Origin: an uncultured Saprospirales bacterium
GTDB lineage: Bacteria > Bacteroidota > Bacteroidia > Chitinophagales > JADIYW01
Direction: 5' to 3'
Assembly (NCBI GenBank): GCA_938008535.1
Contig: CALLKF010000069.1
Span: 1-64,000 of the forward strand
Length of the DNA stretch: 64,000 nucleotides
This document shows, one piece after another, positions 8,678 to 16,885 of the stretch; the first letter of the stretch is position 1, and every line of letters starts with the position of its first letter. Under the pieces are notes generated by a model. It was given only the letters and a program-made list of their open reading frames with translations, was not told the DNA's origin and did not search any database. A program made the translations under genes and the position numbers.

Positions 8678-8735
8678 GTTACAAACTTCCTTTACAATGC
8701 GGCGAAGTCACAGATGTTCGCCGAGCGACGCGGAA
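8676..8735. repeat. 60-bp interspersed direct repeat, copy 1
   Basis: Matches 10644-10703 in 55 of 60 positions. Starts within the toxin stop region. GC-richer than its surroundings (core AATGCGGCGAAGTCACAGA). The two copies flank 8736-10643, which holds the 91- and 336-residue unknown genes. Confidence 0.75.
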
Positions 8736-9056
8736 AGCTTTGCTGATATTGGGACTTTTCTGGAAACGTGTGAAGTTAGATAGTTATTTAATTTTATACA
8801 AAATAAATAAAATAAGTATAAATAGAAATAGAGAAAAGCATAAACTCTCTTTAGCGGTAGCAAATAAAATATACGATACCAACAAAAATATGATTAGAAT
8901 ATGCAAGTCTTTCATGAGAATGAATATTAATTATTTATTCTATTTTTTTCTAATCGGTTGGTTTCTTTACCAAACGAAGTGTGGTGGTTAGTGAGGTGTC
9001 AACCATTAGGTAAAATATTGTAAATAAATTACGATAATTTCATATTTAAAGGTAGT
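8678..9056. other. Intergenic stretch with two repeat types, no convincing gene
   Basis: Between the toxin and the 91-residue gene. It holds the 60-bp repeat (8676-8735) and the degenerate hairpin repeat (8942-9015). The one open frame inside (8740-8991) has no family resemblance and begins inside the repeat, so no gene is called. Confidence 0.5.
8942..9015. repeat. Hairpin-forming interspersed repeat, degenerate copy
   Basis: Resembles 9431-9512 through GTTGGT..CTT.ACCAAACGAA, then GGTTAGTGAGG, then CAACCATTAG. Base-pairing in this copy has decayed. Confidence 0.5.
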
Positions 9057-9332
9057 TTATTTACGCAAAATATTTACTGTTTCGCCGTTTACAGTTAAGT
9101 ATATTTTAGCATTAAATTCCTCTTCTTTTGTTCTGTAATCTAAGTTTTCAGTCTTAAAATTAAGCCTTGATTCGACAGAACGCTGTATGTCAAAGTCATA
9201 ATTAATGAGAACTTCTACGATGTCCCCAGCGTTGTCAGTATCTATCCGAATAATTTCTTGTTTGTTTAACCTTAATTCATTTAACAATTTATCTAATACA
9301 ACGTCAACCTCATCATAAATTTTATCATCCAT
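9057..9332 (-). CDS. Hypothetical protein, 91 residues
   Basis: A small acidic soluble protein (MDDKIYDEVDVVLDKLLNEL start) with an N-terminal helix and what looks like a beta-rich C-terminal half ending KIYLTVNGETVNILRK. No signal peptide, membrane segment or recognised motif. It lies between the two copies of the 60-bp repeat and next to hairpin repeats on both sides, so it is probably part of accessory DNA. Function unknown; existence is supported only by an intact frame with plausible amino-acid composition. Confidence 0.5.
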   Translation of the reverse strand: MDDKIYDEVDVVLDKLLNELRLNKQEIIRIDTDNAGDIVEVLINYDFDIQRSVESRLNFKTENLDYRTKEEEFNAKIYLTVNGETVNILRK

Positions 9333-9430
9333 ATTATATTGAATTTAAATAAAAAAATACACACGATTGGGTGTGTCAAATATAAAGTTTAAAATTATTA
9401 TTTTACTCATTTTTACTAAAGTCTAAAGCT

Positions 9431-9512
9431 AAATTTTTCTTATCTGTTGGTGTCTTCACCAAACGAAATGTAATGGTTGGTGAGGACACCAACCATTAGA
9501 TAAAAATTTTTC
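9431..9512. repeat. Hairpin-forming interspersed repeat, well-paired copy
   Basis: Arms TTGGTGTCTTCACCAA (9447-9462) and TTGGTGAGGACACCAA (9477-9492) are inverted repeats with one mismatch, and each arm is itself nearly palindromic. Outer AT-rich flanks (9431-9440 and 9500-9512) extend the pairing. Similar words occur at 8942-9015 and 11420-11435. Confidence 0.65.
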
Positions 9513-9581
9513 TAAAAATCATTAAATTATTAGTTGAAATAAGCGTGGCAATCTGTAAGTGAATTGTTATTGTAAACTGAT

Positions 9582-10592
9582 TTAAAAGTAGATGTTTCTT
9601 TTCTTAAGATGATATGTTAATGAGTAGATATTATCCATCATGTCGCTGTCGCCTTCACGAAATTGTTGAATTTGTTCATGGCTAAATGTGGTATATTTTT
9701 CAAGCATTTTCGAGTAGAATTTATCATAAATTGATATAAACTTTACTATTGACTCAAAATCTGTTTTATCTATTCTTAGATAATCGACTACTAAGTATTT
9801 GCATTTTACAAAATCTTTGTAATTCATATCCAACAAATAAAGCAAGTTAATATCCTGACCAAGTTGCCCATAAGTTGTTAACCATTTTAATAGTTGGGTT
9901 TCATTTTTTGAATTTATAAATTTATAGTCGTCAAGTGCTTTGCAAGCTTTCTCATCGTGTTTTGAATTGTTGTGTACTATTTCTACACCTTCAAAAAACT
10001 TTGAAAATTTATCTTGATTGGAATATGTATTTAAATCAAAAACTCTTGATTTGTATAAATGCGAGTATTTCTCAAACCATATTGAATAAATTGTTTTATC
10101 TATAATAGTATCTTTATAAGGTAGCAATTCTTCATAAGCCAGTAAATATTTTTGGCTGGTAATTAAAAATTCTATACTAGGTTTAAAGTTTGCTCTTTCA
10201 TCATCTTTTATGTCAATACTAACGGTATTACTTGTTTTTATAATTTTTTTAGATGTTACCAAATTGCCACAATGATAAATGTCATTTATTGCATTATCAC
10301 ATTCTTCAATAATTAAATCCATATACATTTTTGATTTATTGCCATAAAAAGCATATCCGCTGCATCCATTGCTTTTACAAGTGTCTGATTTGCAAATACC
10401 ACGATAAGGTTTTAAGTAAGTATCACCATTTTTAATAAATGTATGAAAGGTTTCTTTTAGTTTAGATATGAAAACATCTTTGAATGCATCTTGATACGTT
10501 TTATGGTCATCCAGCACCATGCCCACCATTTCTGCATCTAGCTTACACATGTAATGCATAAATGCTTCCTTTTGATTTTTTGGTGTTTTCAT
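9582..10592 (-). CDS. Conserved-looking hypothetical protein with Cys cluster, 336 residues
   Basis: A soluble 336-residue protein without a signal peptide. Its most distinctive region is at about residues 64-107: GICKSDTCKSNGCSGYAFYG, followed by an acidic stretch and DIYHCGN, giving four cysteines that could bind metal. The rest is lysine- and tyrosine-rich and mostly helical (DYLRIDKTDFESIVKFISIYDKFY). I do not recognise a named domain. It sits between the 60-bp repeats in the accessory island, transcribed toward the 91-residue gene. Function unknown. Confidence 0.6.
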   Translation of the reverse strand: MKTPKNQKEAFMHYMCKLDAEMVGMVLDDHKTYQDAFKDVFISKLKETFHTFIKNGDTYLKPYRGICKSDTCKSNGCSGYAFYGNKSKMYMDLIIEECDNAINDIYHCGNLVTSKKIIKTSNTVSIDIKDDERANFKPSIEFLITSQKYLLAYEELLPYKDTIIDKTIYSIWFEKYSHLYKSRVFDLNTYSNQDKFSKFFEGVEIVHNNSKHDEKACKALDDYKFINSKNETQLLKWLTTYGQLGQDINLLYLLDMNYKDFVKCKYLVVDYLRIDKTDFESIVKFISIYDKFYSKMLEKYTTFSHEQIQQFREGDSDMMDNIYSLTYHLKKRNIYF

Positions 10593-10643
10593 AGTGTTGG
10601 ATTTGAAAAACTAAAATATGAATGGAATCAGGATATGTTTGTA

Positions 10644-10703
10644 AAGTTACAAACTTTCTTTACAATGCGGCGAAGTCACAGACGTTCACCGAGCAACGTG
10701 GAA
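10644..10703. repeat. 60-bp interspersed direct repeat, copy 2
   Basis: 55 of 60 positions match 8676-8735. It lies just upstream of the 336-residue gene. The sequence after it contains two ACTTCGCTT / GCTTCGCTT words. Confidence 0.75.
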
Positions 10704-10748
10704 GACTTCGCTTATCTTAAAGGCTTCGCTTGTTTATTACTTAATTAT

Positions 10749-11369
10749 TTAAAGATAACCGTATAAATCGTTGAAATGTTTTCTGCTTATTTCATTTGTA
10801 AATCTTATTAAACCATAATATTGATTCAAAGGCATAATGGGTTTGATTCTTTTATTAGGGACACATATTGTAGAGTATAATCCTTTTTTCCAAAAAATAT
10901 TTACTGTTGTACCTTCGTAAATTAAGTTGTATCCTTCTGAATGTAATTCTAATTCTAATTCAGTAACAGGAATAGTTTTTTCGTTAAAAATATCACTTCT
11001 ATAATCCTTTAAGCACTGAACGTTGCCTGTTAAATAATAATTCTTATCTATCATCATCATTTCATATCTACAATCTAAACATTCTAGGATTCCCCAAAGG
11101 AATTTGTTATAAGCTTCCTCAGGATCATTTTCTTCAATAACACAACCCGGTAGATTATAACAAAAATATCTATATATTTTTCTATCATCTTCATGTGAAT
11201 ATTGAAAATGTATGTATGTTTTCTTTGAAAAATTATTTTTTCTAAATTGAATGATTGATTTGTTGTCGATACTATCTGCAAATGGCAAAGCCACCTTGAA
11301 GTTTTCATTTACTAACTCGTATATAGACTCTGCTTTTAATTTATTATTTATTTTCATTTGAGTCGTCAT
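10749..11369 (-). CDS. Hypothetical protein, 206 residues
   Basis: A 206-residue soluble protein, no signal or membrane segment, with a mixed helical and strand pattern, several aromatic residues and a Cys-containing segment (LWGILECLDCRYEMMMIDKN). No family recognised. It follows the second 60-bp repeat and precedes a 310-bp gap that ends at the right copy of the uvrA 3' repeat. It is likely part of the accessory island. Function unknown. Confidence 0.5.
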   Translation of the reverse strand: MTTQMKINNKLKAESIYELVNENFKVALPFADSIDNKSIIQFRKNNFSKKTYIHFQYSHEDDRKIYRYFCYNLPGCVIEENDPEEAYNKFLWGILECLDCRYEMMMIDKNYYLTGNVQCLKDYRSDIFNEKTIPVTELELELHSEGYNLIYEGTTVNIFWKKGLYSTICVPNKRIKPIMPLNQYYGLIRFTNEISRKHFNDLYGYL

Positions 11370-11680
11370 ATATAAAATTACTTATTTCAGTTTTGTGAAA
11401 TTCAATTCCAATGCCGTGATTCGTGTCCTCACGAACCAAGCTCATTCTTCCTCACTCATCTCAAAATCTTCTAAAAATTTAGTCGTGAAATTTCCTTTGC
11501 GGAAATCTTCATTTACGTAACTAAGATAAAACATTTATTCAGAAAGTATTCTATACAATTCAATATTCAGATAATAGTGATGTCCTTCTATTTCTTTTAC
11601 AAACAAACATCAAAAAATACAAAAATTAATGTTTACTTTGATTTTGACCTTAAAAAATATTTGAAAGAGAAATTGAAATA
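11370..11680. other. Intergenic stretch at the right end of the accessory island
   Basis: Contains the perfect stem TTCGTG-TCCT-CACGAA (11420-11435) and ends in the near-copy of the uvrA 3' end. A 33-codon frame (11580-11681) ends with that copy, but nothing upstream of it resembles UvrA, so it is not called as a gene. Confidence 0.5.
11420..11435. repeat. Short hairpin related to the 9431 repeat
   Basis: TTCGTGTCCTCACGAA pairs perfectly. Compared with the TTGGTG...CACCAA arms at 9447-9492, both sides of one base pair are changed (G-C to C-G), keeping the stem. Confidence 0.45.
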
Positions 11681-11681
11681 A
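11655..11681 (+). repeat. Near-copy of the uvrA 3' end, right copy of the direct repeat
   Basis: 24 of 27 positions match 8107-8133. The stop TAA overlaps the ATG of the next gene (TAATG), as would be expected if uvrA once ended here and was translationally coupled to it. Confidence 0.5.
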
Positions 11682-12349
11682 TGAAAATTGCCACTTGGAA
11701 TATTGAACGACTTCAAAAACGAAAGAATAAAGAAATTATTCAAGCTATAAAACAAATTCAAGCTGATATTCTAATACTTACAGAAGCAAGTGATTTGATT
11801 GATTTGTCTGATGATTATCCATTTAATTCTAAAACTATTCTACTTCAAAATTCTAATAATAATTACAGAACAGATGAACGCAGAGTTTTTATTTACAGCA
11901 AATATCCAATTTCTCAAACTATAAAAACGTATGATGAAAGAACAAGTTGTTGCGCAGAAATTGAAACGCCATTTGGTAATTTAATTGTTTACGGAACCAT
12001 TATCGGAATTTACGGAAACAGAAGAAAATGTTTTTTAGAAGATTTAGAAAAGCAACTAATTGACATCAATAAAATTAGCCAATCAACAAATTTTTGTTTG
12101 GCTGGTGATTTAAATATTTCTTTCAGCGATAATTATTATTTTACAACAATAGGTAGAGAAAAACTAAACGATGTTTTCTCGAAAAATAATTTAATAAATG
12201 TTACGAAAGACATTCCACAAAATATTGACCATATAATTATAAGTGCAAATTTTAATAAAAATGCAATTTGCAAAACAACAACATGGAATCACGATAAACA
12301 ATTAAGCGATCATATTGGCGTTTGTGTTGAATTTTTCAAGAAAGATTAA
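11681..12349 (+). CDS. Endonuclease/exonuclease/phosphatase (EEP) family protein
   Basis: A 222-residue protein of the EEP superfamily (DNase I / exonuclease III fold). Ordered catalytic motifs are visible: TWNIE with the metal-site Asn near residue 7, ILTEAS with the metal-binding Glu, VYGTII, LAGDLN (Asp and Asn of the active site) and the terminal LSDHIG with the Asp-His pair. No signal peptide, so cytoplasmic. Substrate (nucleic acid, phosphoinositide-like or other phosphodiester) is not deducible. Its ATG overlaps the uvrA-like stop. It overlaps the convergent PhoD-like gene by 4 bp. Confidence 0.85.
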   Translation: MKIATWNIERLQKRKNKEIIQAIKQIQADILILTEASDLIDLSDDYPFNSKTILLQNSNNNYRTDERRVFIYSKYPISQTIKTYDERTSCCAEIETPFGNLIVYGTIIGIYGNRRKCFLEDLEKQLIDINKISQSTNFCLAGDLNISFSDNYYFTTIGREKLNDVFSKNNLINVTKDIPQNIDHIIISANFNKNAICKTTTWNHDKQLSDHIGVCVEFFKKD

Positions 12350-13368
12350 AACGCCAACTCATCCAACGGAATTACCTGTTGTATTTTCAATTCACCTTTT
12401 TTGTTATACACTTCTAAAGAAATTTTGAAAGGTGTGCTGTTCCAATCAATATTAATCATTCCAAAGTTTAAGTCGCGTGTGGCGCTGCCAACTCTATATC
12501 TGTTTGGTTTTGGCACATCTTCCACTTGATTTAAACCACTTGATGTCATATCATATAATGGATACAAACCGGTTGGTTGTTGCTTGCTCAATTCGGCCCA
12601 ATGCACGTCGCCACTTACCATGAACACACCTTCAGCACGTGTTTCTCTTAACAAATCAAAGAAACGATTTAATTCGTGCGGATAGTTCGTCCAAGATTCA
12701 AAACCATTGTGTTCGTGCAGCATTTGAGTACTTGTCATTACAATGCGCACTTTTGCTGGTTTCAATAATTCTTGTCTTAACCAAGTCCATTGTTCACTAC
12801 CCAAAAAATTCTTTGTTACATCTGACGTTGGTGAAATTGGCTCACCACTGAAAACATTTAAAAACCAACGTGTATCTAACACAATTACTTGTAATTTATG
12901 TGCATCATCGCCAAAAAAATAAGAATTATATGCACCTGGATGATTCCATCTGTCAGAACCACTGGACTCATTAAAGAAAGTCAATAAAAGTCTTTTCGAA
13001 TCTTCTTTATTTGGAAACGTACTACCTGAATTATTGCCACCATAATCATGGTCGTCCCAAATACCAATCATCGGAACAGCTTGTTTTAAACGTCTAAAAG
13101 AAGCATTATTTCCTAAAATTCCATATTGAATAGCTAACCAAACTGAATCTGGTGGACCGATGAGTGCATCACCGTACATATTGTCGCCAAGAGCCAAATA
13201 TAAATCAGGTTGTTTTTTTAAAATAGAATCGAAAATACTCAAATCACCTAATTGCACGCAGCACGAACCAAAAGCAATTCTACTTGGTGGTAACGAAACT
13301 GGTGTGTTGTTTTTTACACAAGATGTTATAACGATTAGAAAAAGCAGATAGATGATTAATTTTTTCAT
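12346..13368 (-). CDS. PhoD-like metallophosphatase, lipoprotein
   Basis: A 340-residue exported lipoprotein: the signal ends VITSC with Cys17 lipidated, then KNN. The catalytic domain is of the alkaline phosphatase D type, with IAFGSCC, LALGDNMYGD, IWDDHD, VIVLDTRW and VSGDVHWAEL supplying the metal and substrate ligands in family order. It should hydrolyse phosphate mono- or diesters outside the cytoplasm. A paralogue of the same architecture lies at 32918-33997. Stop codons of this gene and the EEP gene overlap tail to tail. Confidence 0.88.
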   Translation of the reverse strand: MKKLIIYLLFLIVITSCVKNNTPVSLPPSRIAFGSCCVQLGDLSIFDSILKKQPDLYLALGDNMYGDALIGPPDSVWLAIQYGILGNNASFRRLKQAVPMIGIWDDHDYGGNNSGSTFPNKEDSKRLLLTFFNESSGSDRWNHPGAYNSYFFGDDAHKLQVIVLDTRWFLNVFSGEPISPTSDVTKNFLGSEQWTWLRQELLKPAKVRIVMTSTQMLHEHNGFESWTNYPHELNRFFDLLRETRAEGVFMVSGDVHWAELSKQQPTGLYPLYDMTSSGLNQVEDVPKPNRYRVGSATRDLNFGMINIDWNSTPFKISLEVYNKKGELKIQQVIPLDELAF

Positions 13369-13447
13369 TGTTCAAAATTTGTTCACTAAAGATACAATTT
13401 TTGTACAAAATAAAAGTATGTTCTTTTGAATGATGATTATGTCAAAA

Positions 13448-14626
13448 TCAAACCTCAACAAAATTATTCTTCGCTACTTCACCTAAAAAAGTACCTGCTT
13501 CGGTCATTGTGCGTTTGCCAGTTTCAAAGTCAACACTTACTAAACCAAAACGATAATATTGTCCGATATTCCATTCGTGATTGTCCATCGTGCTCCAATG
13601 AAAATATCCTTGAATAGGAATGCCTTCTTGTTGCGCTTTATGCACGAAACCTAAATATTCTTTAATACTTTCTTTGCGTACTTTTGGATCGTGCGTGCAG
13701 ATTCCGCTTTCTGTGATAATAATTGGTTTTTTTGTTTTTTTCCAATAACGTTGAAACATCGTATAAAAACCACTTGGATCAATTTCCCACATCAAATCGG
13801 TTCGTCTTCCTAATTTTTTCAATTGTTCGGTATGATTCATGTTATCTAAAGGAAAAGGTCGAAATGACATTTTTGCGTAATAACTCAATCCTTGAAAATC
13901 CATTTTTAAAAAGTGATTATGGCAATATTCATTAAACCACCAATCAAATATTTTTGCAAAAATTTGTCCAGGAAAAATTTCACCGACAAACTTTACTGTA
14001 TTAAATGAAATGCCAATTGGAGCTCTCGATTTCTTTTTGATTATATCATATGCTTCTTCATGCGCTTTGCTGATTTCTTTTAAAACTTTTCGTGCTAAAA
14101 ATATTCTTGCTTTTTTAAATGGTGGAAATTCACCAGTAATCCAACCATTAGAAACATATACATTTGGTTCGTTAAAAGTGTTCCAAGTGTCAACCAAATG
14201 ACCAAAAGTATCAACTGATTTTTGCACAAAATCGAGCCACATTTTTCGGTTGCCTTCTTTTTCCCAACTTCCTTCTTTTTCAAACCATGTTGGATTTGTG
14301 AAATGATGCAACACCAACATAATATGCTTGCCACGACGTTTCAACTCTTCCATAAATTTTAAATACGCATCTACTTCTTTTTGGTCAAAATCAGCAAAAG
14401 GTGCTTTTTGTAACTTTGCCCAATCGTGGCTCATTCTGTATGCATTTCCAAGCTGACAAATATATTCCAAGTCTTCATCGCGATGAAGGTCATGTTGCGA
14501 ACATTGATCGAAAGTGGTGCCATCTTTGCATTTCAACCCTTTCCAGTTATTGTCAGATGCAGTTTCAATTTGATATGCTGCAGTTGAAGTACCGATGATA
14601 AATCCTTCTGGAAATTGTAGTTTCAT
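13448..14626 (-). CDS. Glycoside hydrolase family 1 protein (beta-glucosidase-like)
   Basis: A 392-residue GH1 enzyme without a signal peptide, so probably cytoplasmic. N-terminal FIIGTSTAAYQIE, the acid/base Glu153 in TFNEP and the nucleophile Glu306 in ITESG are all present, as is YFHWSTMDNHEW near the C-terminus where the family usually has a W-S-x-x-DN-x-EW motif. It is shorter than the usual 440-480 residues, with loops trimmed rather than a truncation. Likely action is hydrolysis of beta-linked glucosides or galactosides; exact sugar unknown. The leader is made of 7-bp words up to the start codon. Confidence 0.9.
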   Translation of the reverse strand: MKLQFPEGFIIGTSTAAYQIETASDNNWKGLKCKDGTTFDQCSQHDLHRDEDLEYICQLGNAYRMSHDWAKLQKAPFADFDQKEVDAYLKFMEELKRRGKHIMLVLHHFTNPTWFEKEGSWEKEGNRKMWLDFVQKSVDTFGHLVDTWNTFNEPNVYVSNGWITGEFPPFKKARIFLARKVLKEISKAHEEAYDIIKKKSRAPIGISFNTVKFVGEIFPGQIFAKIFDWWFNEYCHNHFLKMDFQGLSYYAKMSFRPFPLDNMNHTEQLKKLGRRTDLMWEIDPSGFYTMFQRYWKKTKKPIIITESGICTHDPKVRKESIKEYLGFVHKAQQEGIPIQGYFHWSTMDNHEWNIGQYYRFGLVSVDFETGKRTMTEAGTFLGEVAKNNFVEV

Positions 14627-14627
14627 A

Positions 14628-14755
14628 TAAGAGTTGTAAGTGATAAGTATAAAATAATTAGTAAAGATAGGAATATCTTATTAATTCTATTCAAAGCATT
14701 ATGCGAAAAAATACATAAACTCTTACTACTTATAACTTATTACTTACACCTATTT
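14628..14755. repeat. Heptad-phased words flanking the GH1 / membrane-protein promoter region
   Basis: On the minus strand, ACTTATC, ACTTACA, ACTCTTA (14648-14628) run to the GH1 ATG. On the plus strand, ACTTATA, ACTTATT, ACTTACA, CCTATTT (14728-14755) precede the next gene. Same word family as the blocks at 2651 and 26840. Confidence 0.55.
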
Positions 14756-14778
14756 TTTTTATCTTAGTGGAAATAAAA

Positions 14779-15354
14779 ATGACGGAATCAACGACATTAC
14801 AGCGCACTATTCGTGTTTTAAGAAAAAAAGATTTTCTTGAAATTCGGATTCCGTTGAAAAAAAACACGACTGCATTAATTGCATTAATTGCTGCAACCAT
14901 TGCATGGATTATAGCTTTATTTATTGTAATTAGAATTACATTAATAGTGCATAATTTTTGGATAAAAGCTGGATTAATTTTAGCAATTGGCGCGTGGTTT
15001 GCACTTGGAATGGCTGGAGCTTCTGCCTTTATTTGGCTTTTTTTTGGAAGAGAACGCATCATCGTTTCTAAAGAGTTTATTGTTACAGACAAACCCTTGG
15101 TTTTTTTTTATAGAAGAAACTTTTATGACATTGAAACCATTTCCAATATTCATATTGATAAAGAATTATTTAAAATAAATAGAAACGGTGAATGGAAAGA
15201 TGAGCAACGAACCGTAATAAAGTTTGATACACCAGAAAAGCAGGTTACTTTTGCGCGTGGCATTGATAAATTTGAAGCGGAAAATATTTTGCTGGAAATG
15301 GCAAAATCAACATTCCTACTAAAAACACAATTTGCAGTAGAACAAAAAATTTAG
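14779..15354 (+). CDS. Membrane protein of unknown function, 191 residues
   Basis: Starts at ATG 14779 (a GTG four codons upstream is also in frame). After a charged N-terminus come two long hydrophobic segments (about 31-56 and 63-90), then FGRERIIVSKEFIVTDKP and a soluble beta-rich tail. The layout of two membrane helices followed by a PH-like strand-rich domain is common in bacterial small membrane proteins, but I cannot name the family. It is convergent with the glycan operon, with 13 bp between stops. No clear role. Confidence 0.6.
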   Translation: MTESTTLQRTIRVLRKKDFLEIRIPLKKNTTALIALIAATIAWIIALFIVIRITLIVHNFWIKAGLILAIGAWFALGMAGASAFIWLFFGRERIIVSKEFIVTDKPLVFFYRRNFYDIETISNIHIDKELFKINRNGEWKDEQRTVIKFDTPEKQVTFARGIDKFEAENILLEMAKSTFLLKTQFAVEQKI

Positions 15355-15367
15355 CAGCTACACTAGC

Positions 15368-16882
15368 TTAATTTTTACGAAATCTATCTTTTATTGTTGT
15401 GAAAATTTCATACATACTTATTGCTAATAACGTGTACATAAATGGATACACAGGGAAGTTATACCTGTTTTCGAAATACTGTAAAATATAAATAATTACA
15501 AAAAAAGTACAAGCAATTCCTAAAACAGAAATTATATAAACATCAAAATATTTTCTGATATAAAACAATAAAAAGAATATCGATAAAAACGACAATACAT
15601 TTATTAAGTAAAGCAATGTTTTTACTGCAATTTTTAAATAATTTCCTTGATAGTTATCTAAAAATGTTATTGAAGTAGAATTGCTTTGAAAAATTACACT
15701 TTTGGCAAATAGTAATGGTGTAATAATATAATAATCGATGGCTGATTTTTTTATAAAATTTGATTTTAAAAGATGCATTTTTTCGGTTACAACTTTATCC
15801 GTTGAGTCAAATTGATTTTTAAAATCAGGTAGATTTTTGAAACGATAATATTCGTATAAATCGCTTAAAGTGCTACTAATCGACGTCTTGTTGTTTCCTA
15901 TTAATGCTCTAGTAGGTAAGTTGTTTACTATTGAATCTATTACGTTTTTTTTAGACAAAGGTTCTTTATTTGATAAATTACACATCATCATATTAGATAT
16001 TCTTTCTGATGACAAATCGGCTGGATTTATCCAACAAGAAATCCAGTTTCGCAAGTAAACATTTGGCATGCCATAATCCATTGGGTCGCCATAATATTTT
16101 TCCATAACTATTATTTCGCCATTAGTAACAAAATAGTTTCTAATAGTCCATGGAAACATTAATATCGCGGCACCAAATAAGAAGAAAAATCCAGAGATAA
16201 TACTATTTTTAAAATTCCATTTATTAAAATAAAAGATAGCAAATAAACAAGATATTGCTAAAAATATGATTGGTGGCCTACACAAAACGCCAAGTGCAAA
16301 TAATACGCCAGTAATCAACCAATTCTTTTTGCTAGGATTTAGCTTGCATAAAGAAAGTGCATATAAAAAATAACAAACTAAAACAGAACTTAATGATTCA
16401 GTATTGGTAAAAAATGCATTGAGTGCAACGCAAGGTTGCAAGCCATAAAGTAAAGCAGCGAATAGTCCAATTGTTTTATTTCCAGTAAAATTATAAACTG
16501 CCAAAAAAAGTAAAGCAACAGCTAAAGCCAACAAAAAAGTCTGTGTATATCGAATAGAAATATAACTTCCTTTTTCGCCAAACATTAAATAGTGTGCGCC
16601 ATAAAACAAAGGATAAACTGGCGTTCTGCGCACTTCATAACGATTTTTAGTAGTATCAACGGTAAATTTACCTGTTGCTAAATAATTTTTTACATGATTT
16701 AGGTACCAGTAATTATCGATAGAATAAACTGTAGCATCATACACCAAACTTCTTGCATTTATTTCAGCATTTGTTGGATTTGCTTTTTTAATGAAATGCA
16801 CATTTAGCATGTTCATCGAACAAGTATAAATAATAGAAATAAAAAATAAAATGAGTGCGGTTTTATATTTTTTTTGATTCAT
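15368..16882 (-). CDS. GT39/ArnT-like membrane glycosyltransferase
   Basis: A 504-residue protein with about ten membrane segments and the overall plan of GT-C transferases that use polyprenyl-phosphate sugars. After the first helix a periplasmic segment holds YEVRRTPVYPLFYG, which resembles the conserved N-terminal loop of dolichol-P-mannose / ArnT-type enzymes, followed by the multi-helix block. It is the last gene of an operon (3-bp gap from wecE), behind a GT2 enzyme of the DPM1/GtrB type that could supply its lipid-linked sugar. Likely job: moving an aminosugar onto a surface glycan. Acceptor unknown. Confidence 0.75.
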   Translation of the reverse strand: MNQKKYKTALILFFISIIYTCSMNMLNVHFIKKANPTNAEINARSLVYDATVYSIDNYWYLNHVKNYLATGKFTVDTTKNRYEVRRTPVYPLFYGAHYLMFGEKGSYISIRYTQTFLLALAVALLFLAVYNFTGNKTIGLFAALLYGLQPCVALNAFFTNTESLSSVLVCYFLYALSLCKLNPSKKNWLITGVLFALGVLCRPPIIFLAISCLFAIFYFNKWNFKNSIISGFFFLFGAAILMFPWTIRNYFVTNGEIIVMEKYYGDPMDYGMPNVYLRNWISCWINPADLSSERISNMMMCNLSNKEPLSKKNVIDSIVNNLPTRALIGNNKTSISSTLSDLYEYYRFKNLPDFKNQFDSTDKVVTEKMHLLKSNFIKKSAIDYYIITPLLFAKSVIFQSNSTSITFLDNYQGNYLKIAVKTLLYLINVLSFLSIFFLLFYIRKYFDVYIISVLGIACTFFVIIYILQYFENRYNFPVYPFMYTLLAISMYEIFTTIKDRFRKN

Positions 16883-16885
16883 TTA

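Noticed and set aside
8740..8991. Possible 83-residue gene with a hydrophobic end
   Set aside because: It begins at the edge of the 60-bp repeat, includes part of the hairpin repeat and has no recognisable features. It was treated as chance.
9446..9497. CRISPR-like palindromic repeats
   Set aside because: Only three diverged copies at irregular distances, with no spacers of constant size and no cas genes.
11580..11681. 33-codon frame ending KYLKEKLK
   Set aside because: Only the last eight codons resemble UvrA; upstream codons do not. It is better explained as a repeat remnant.
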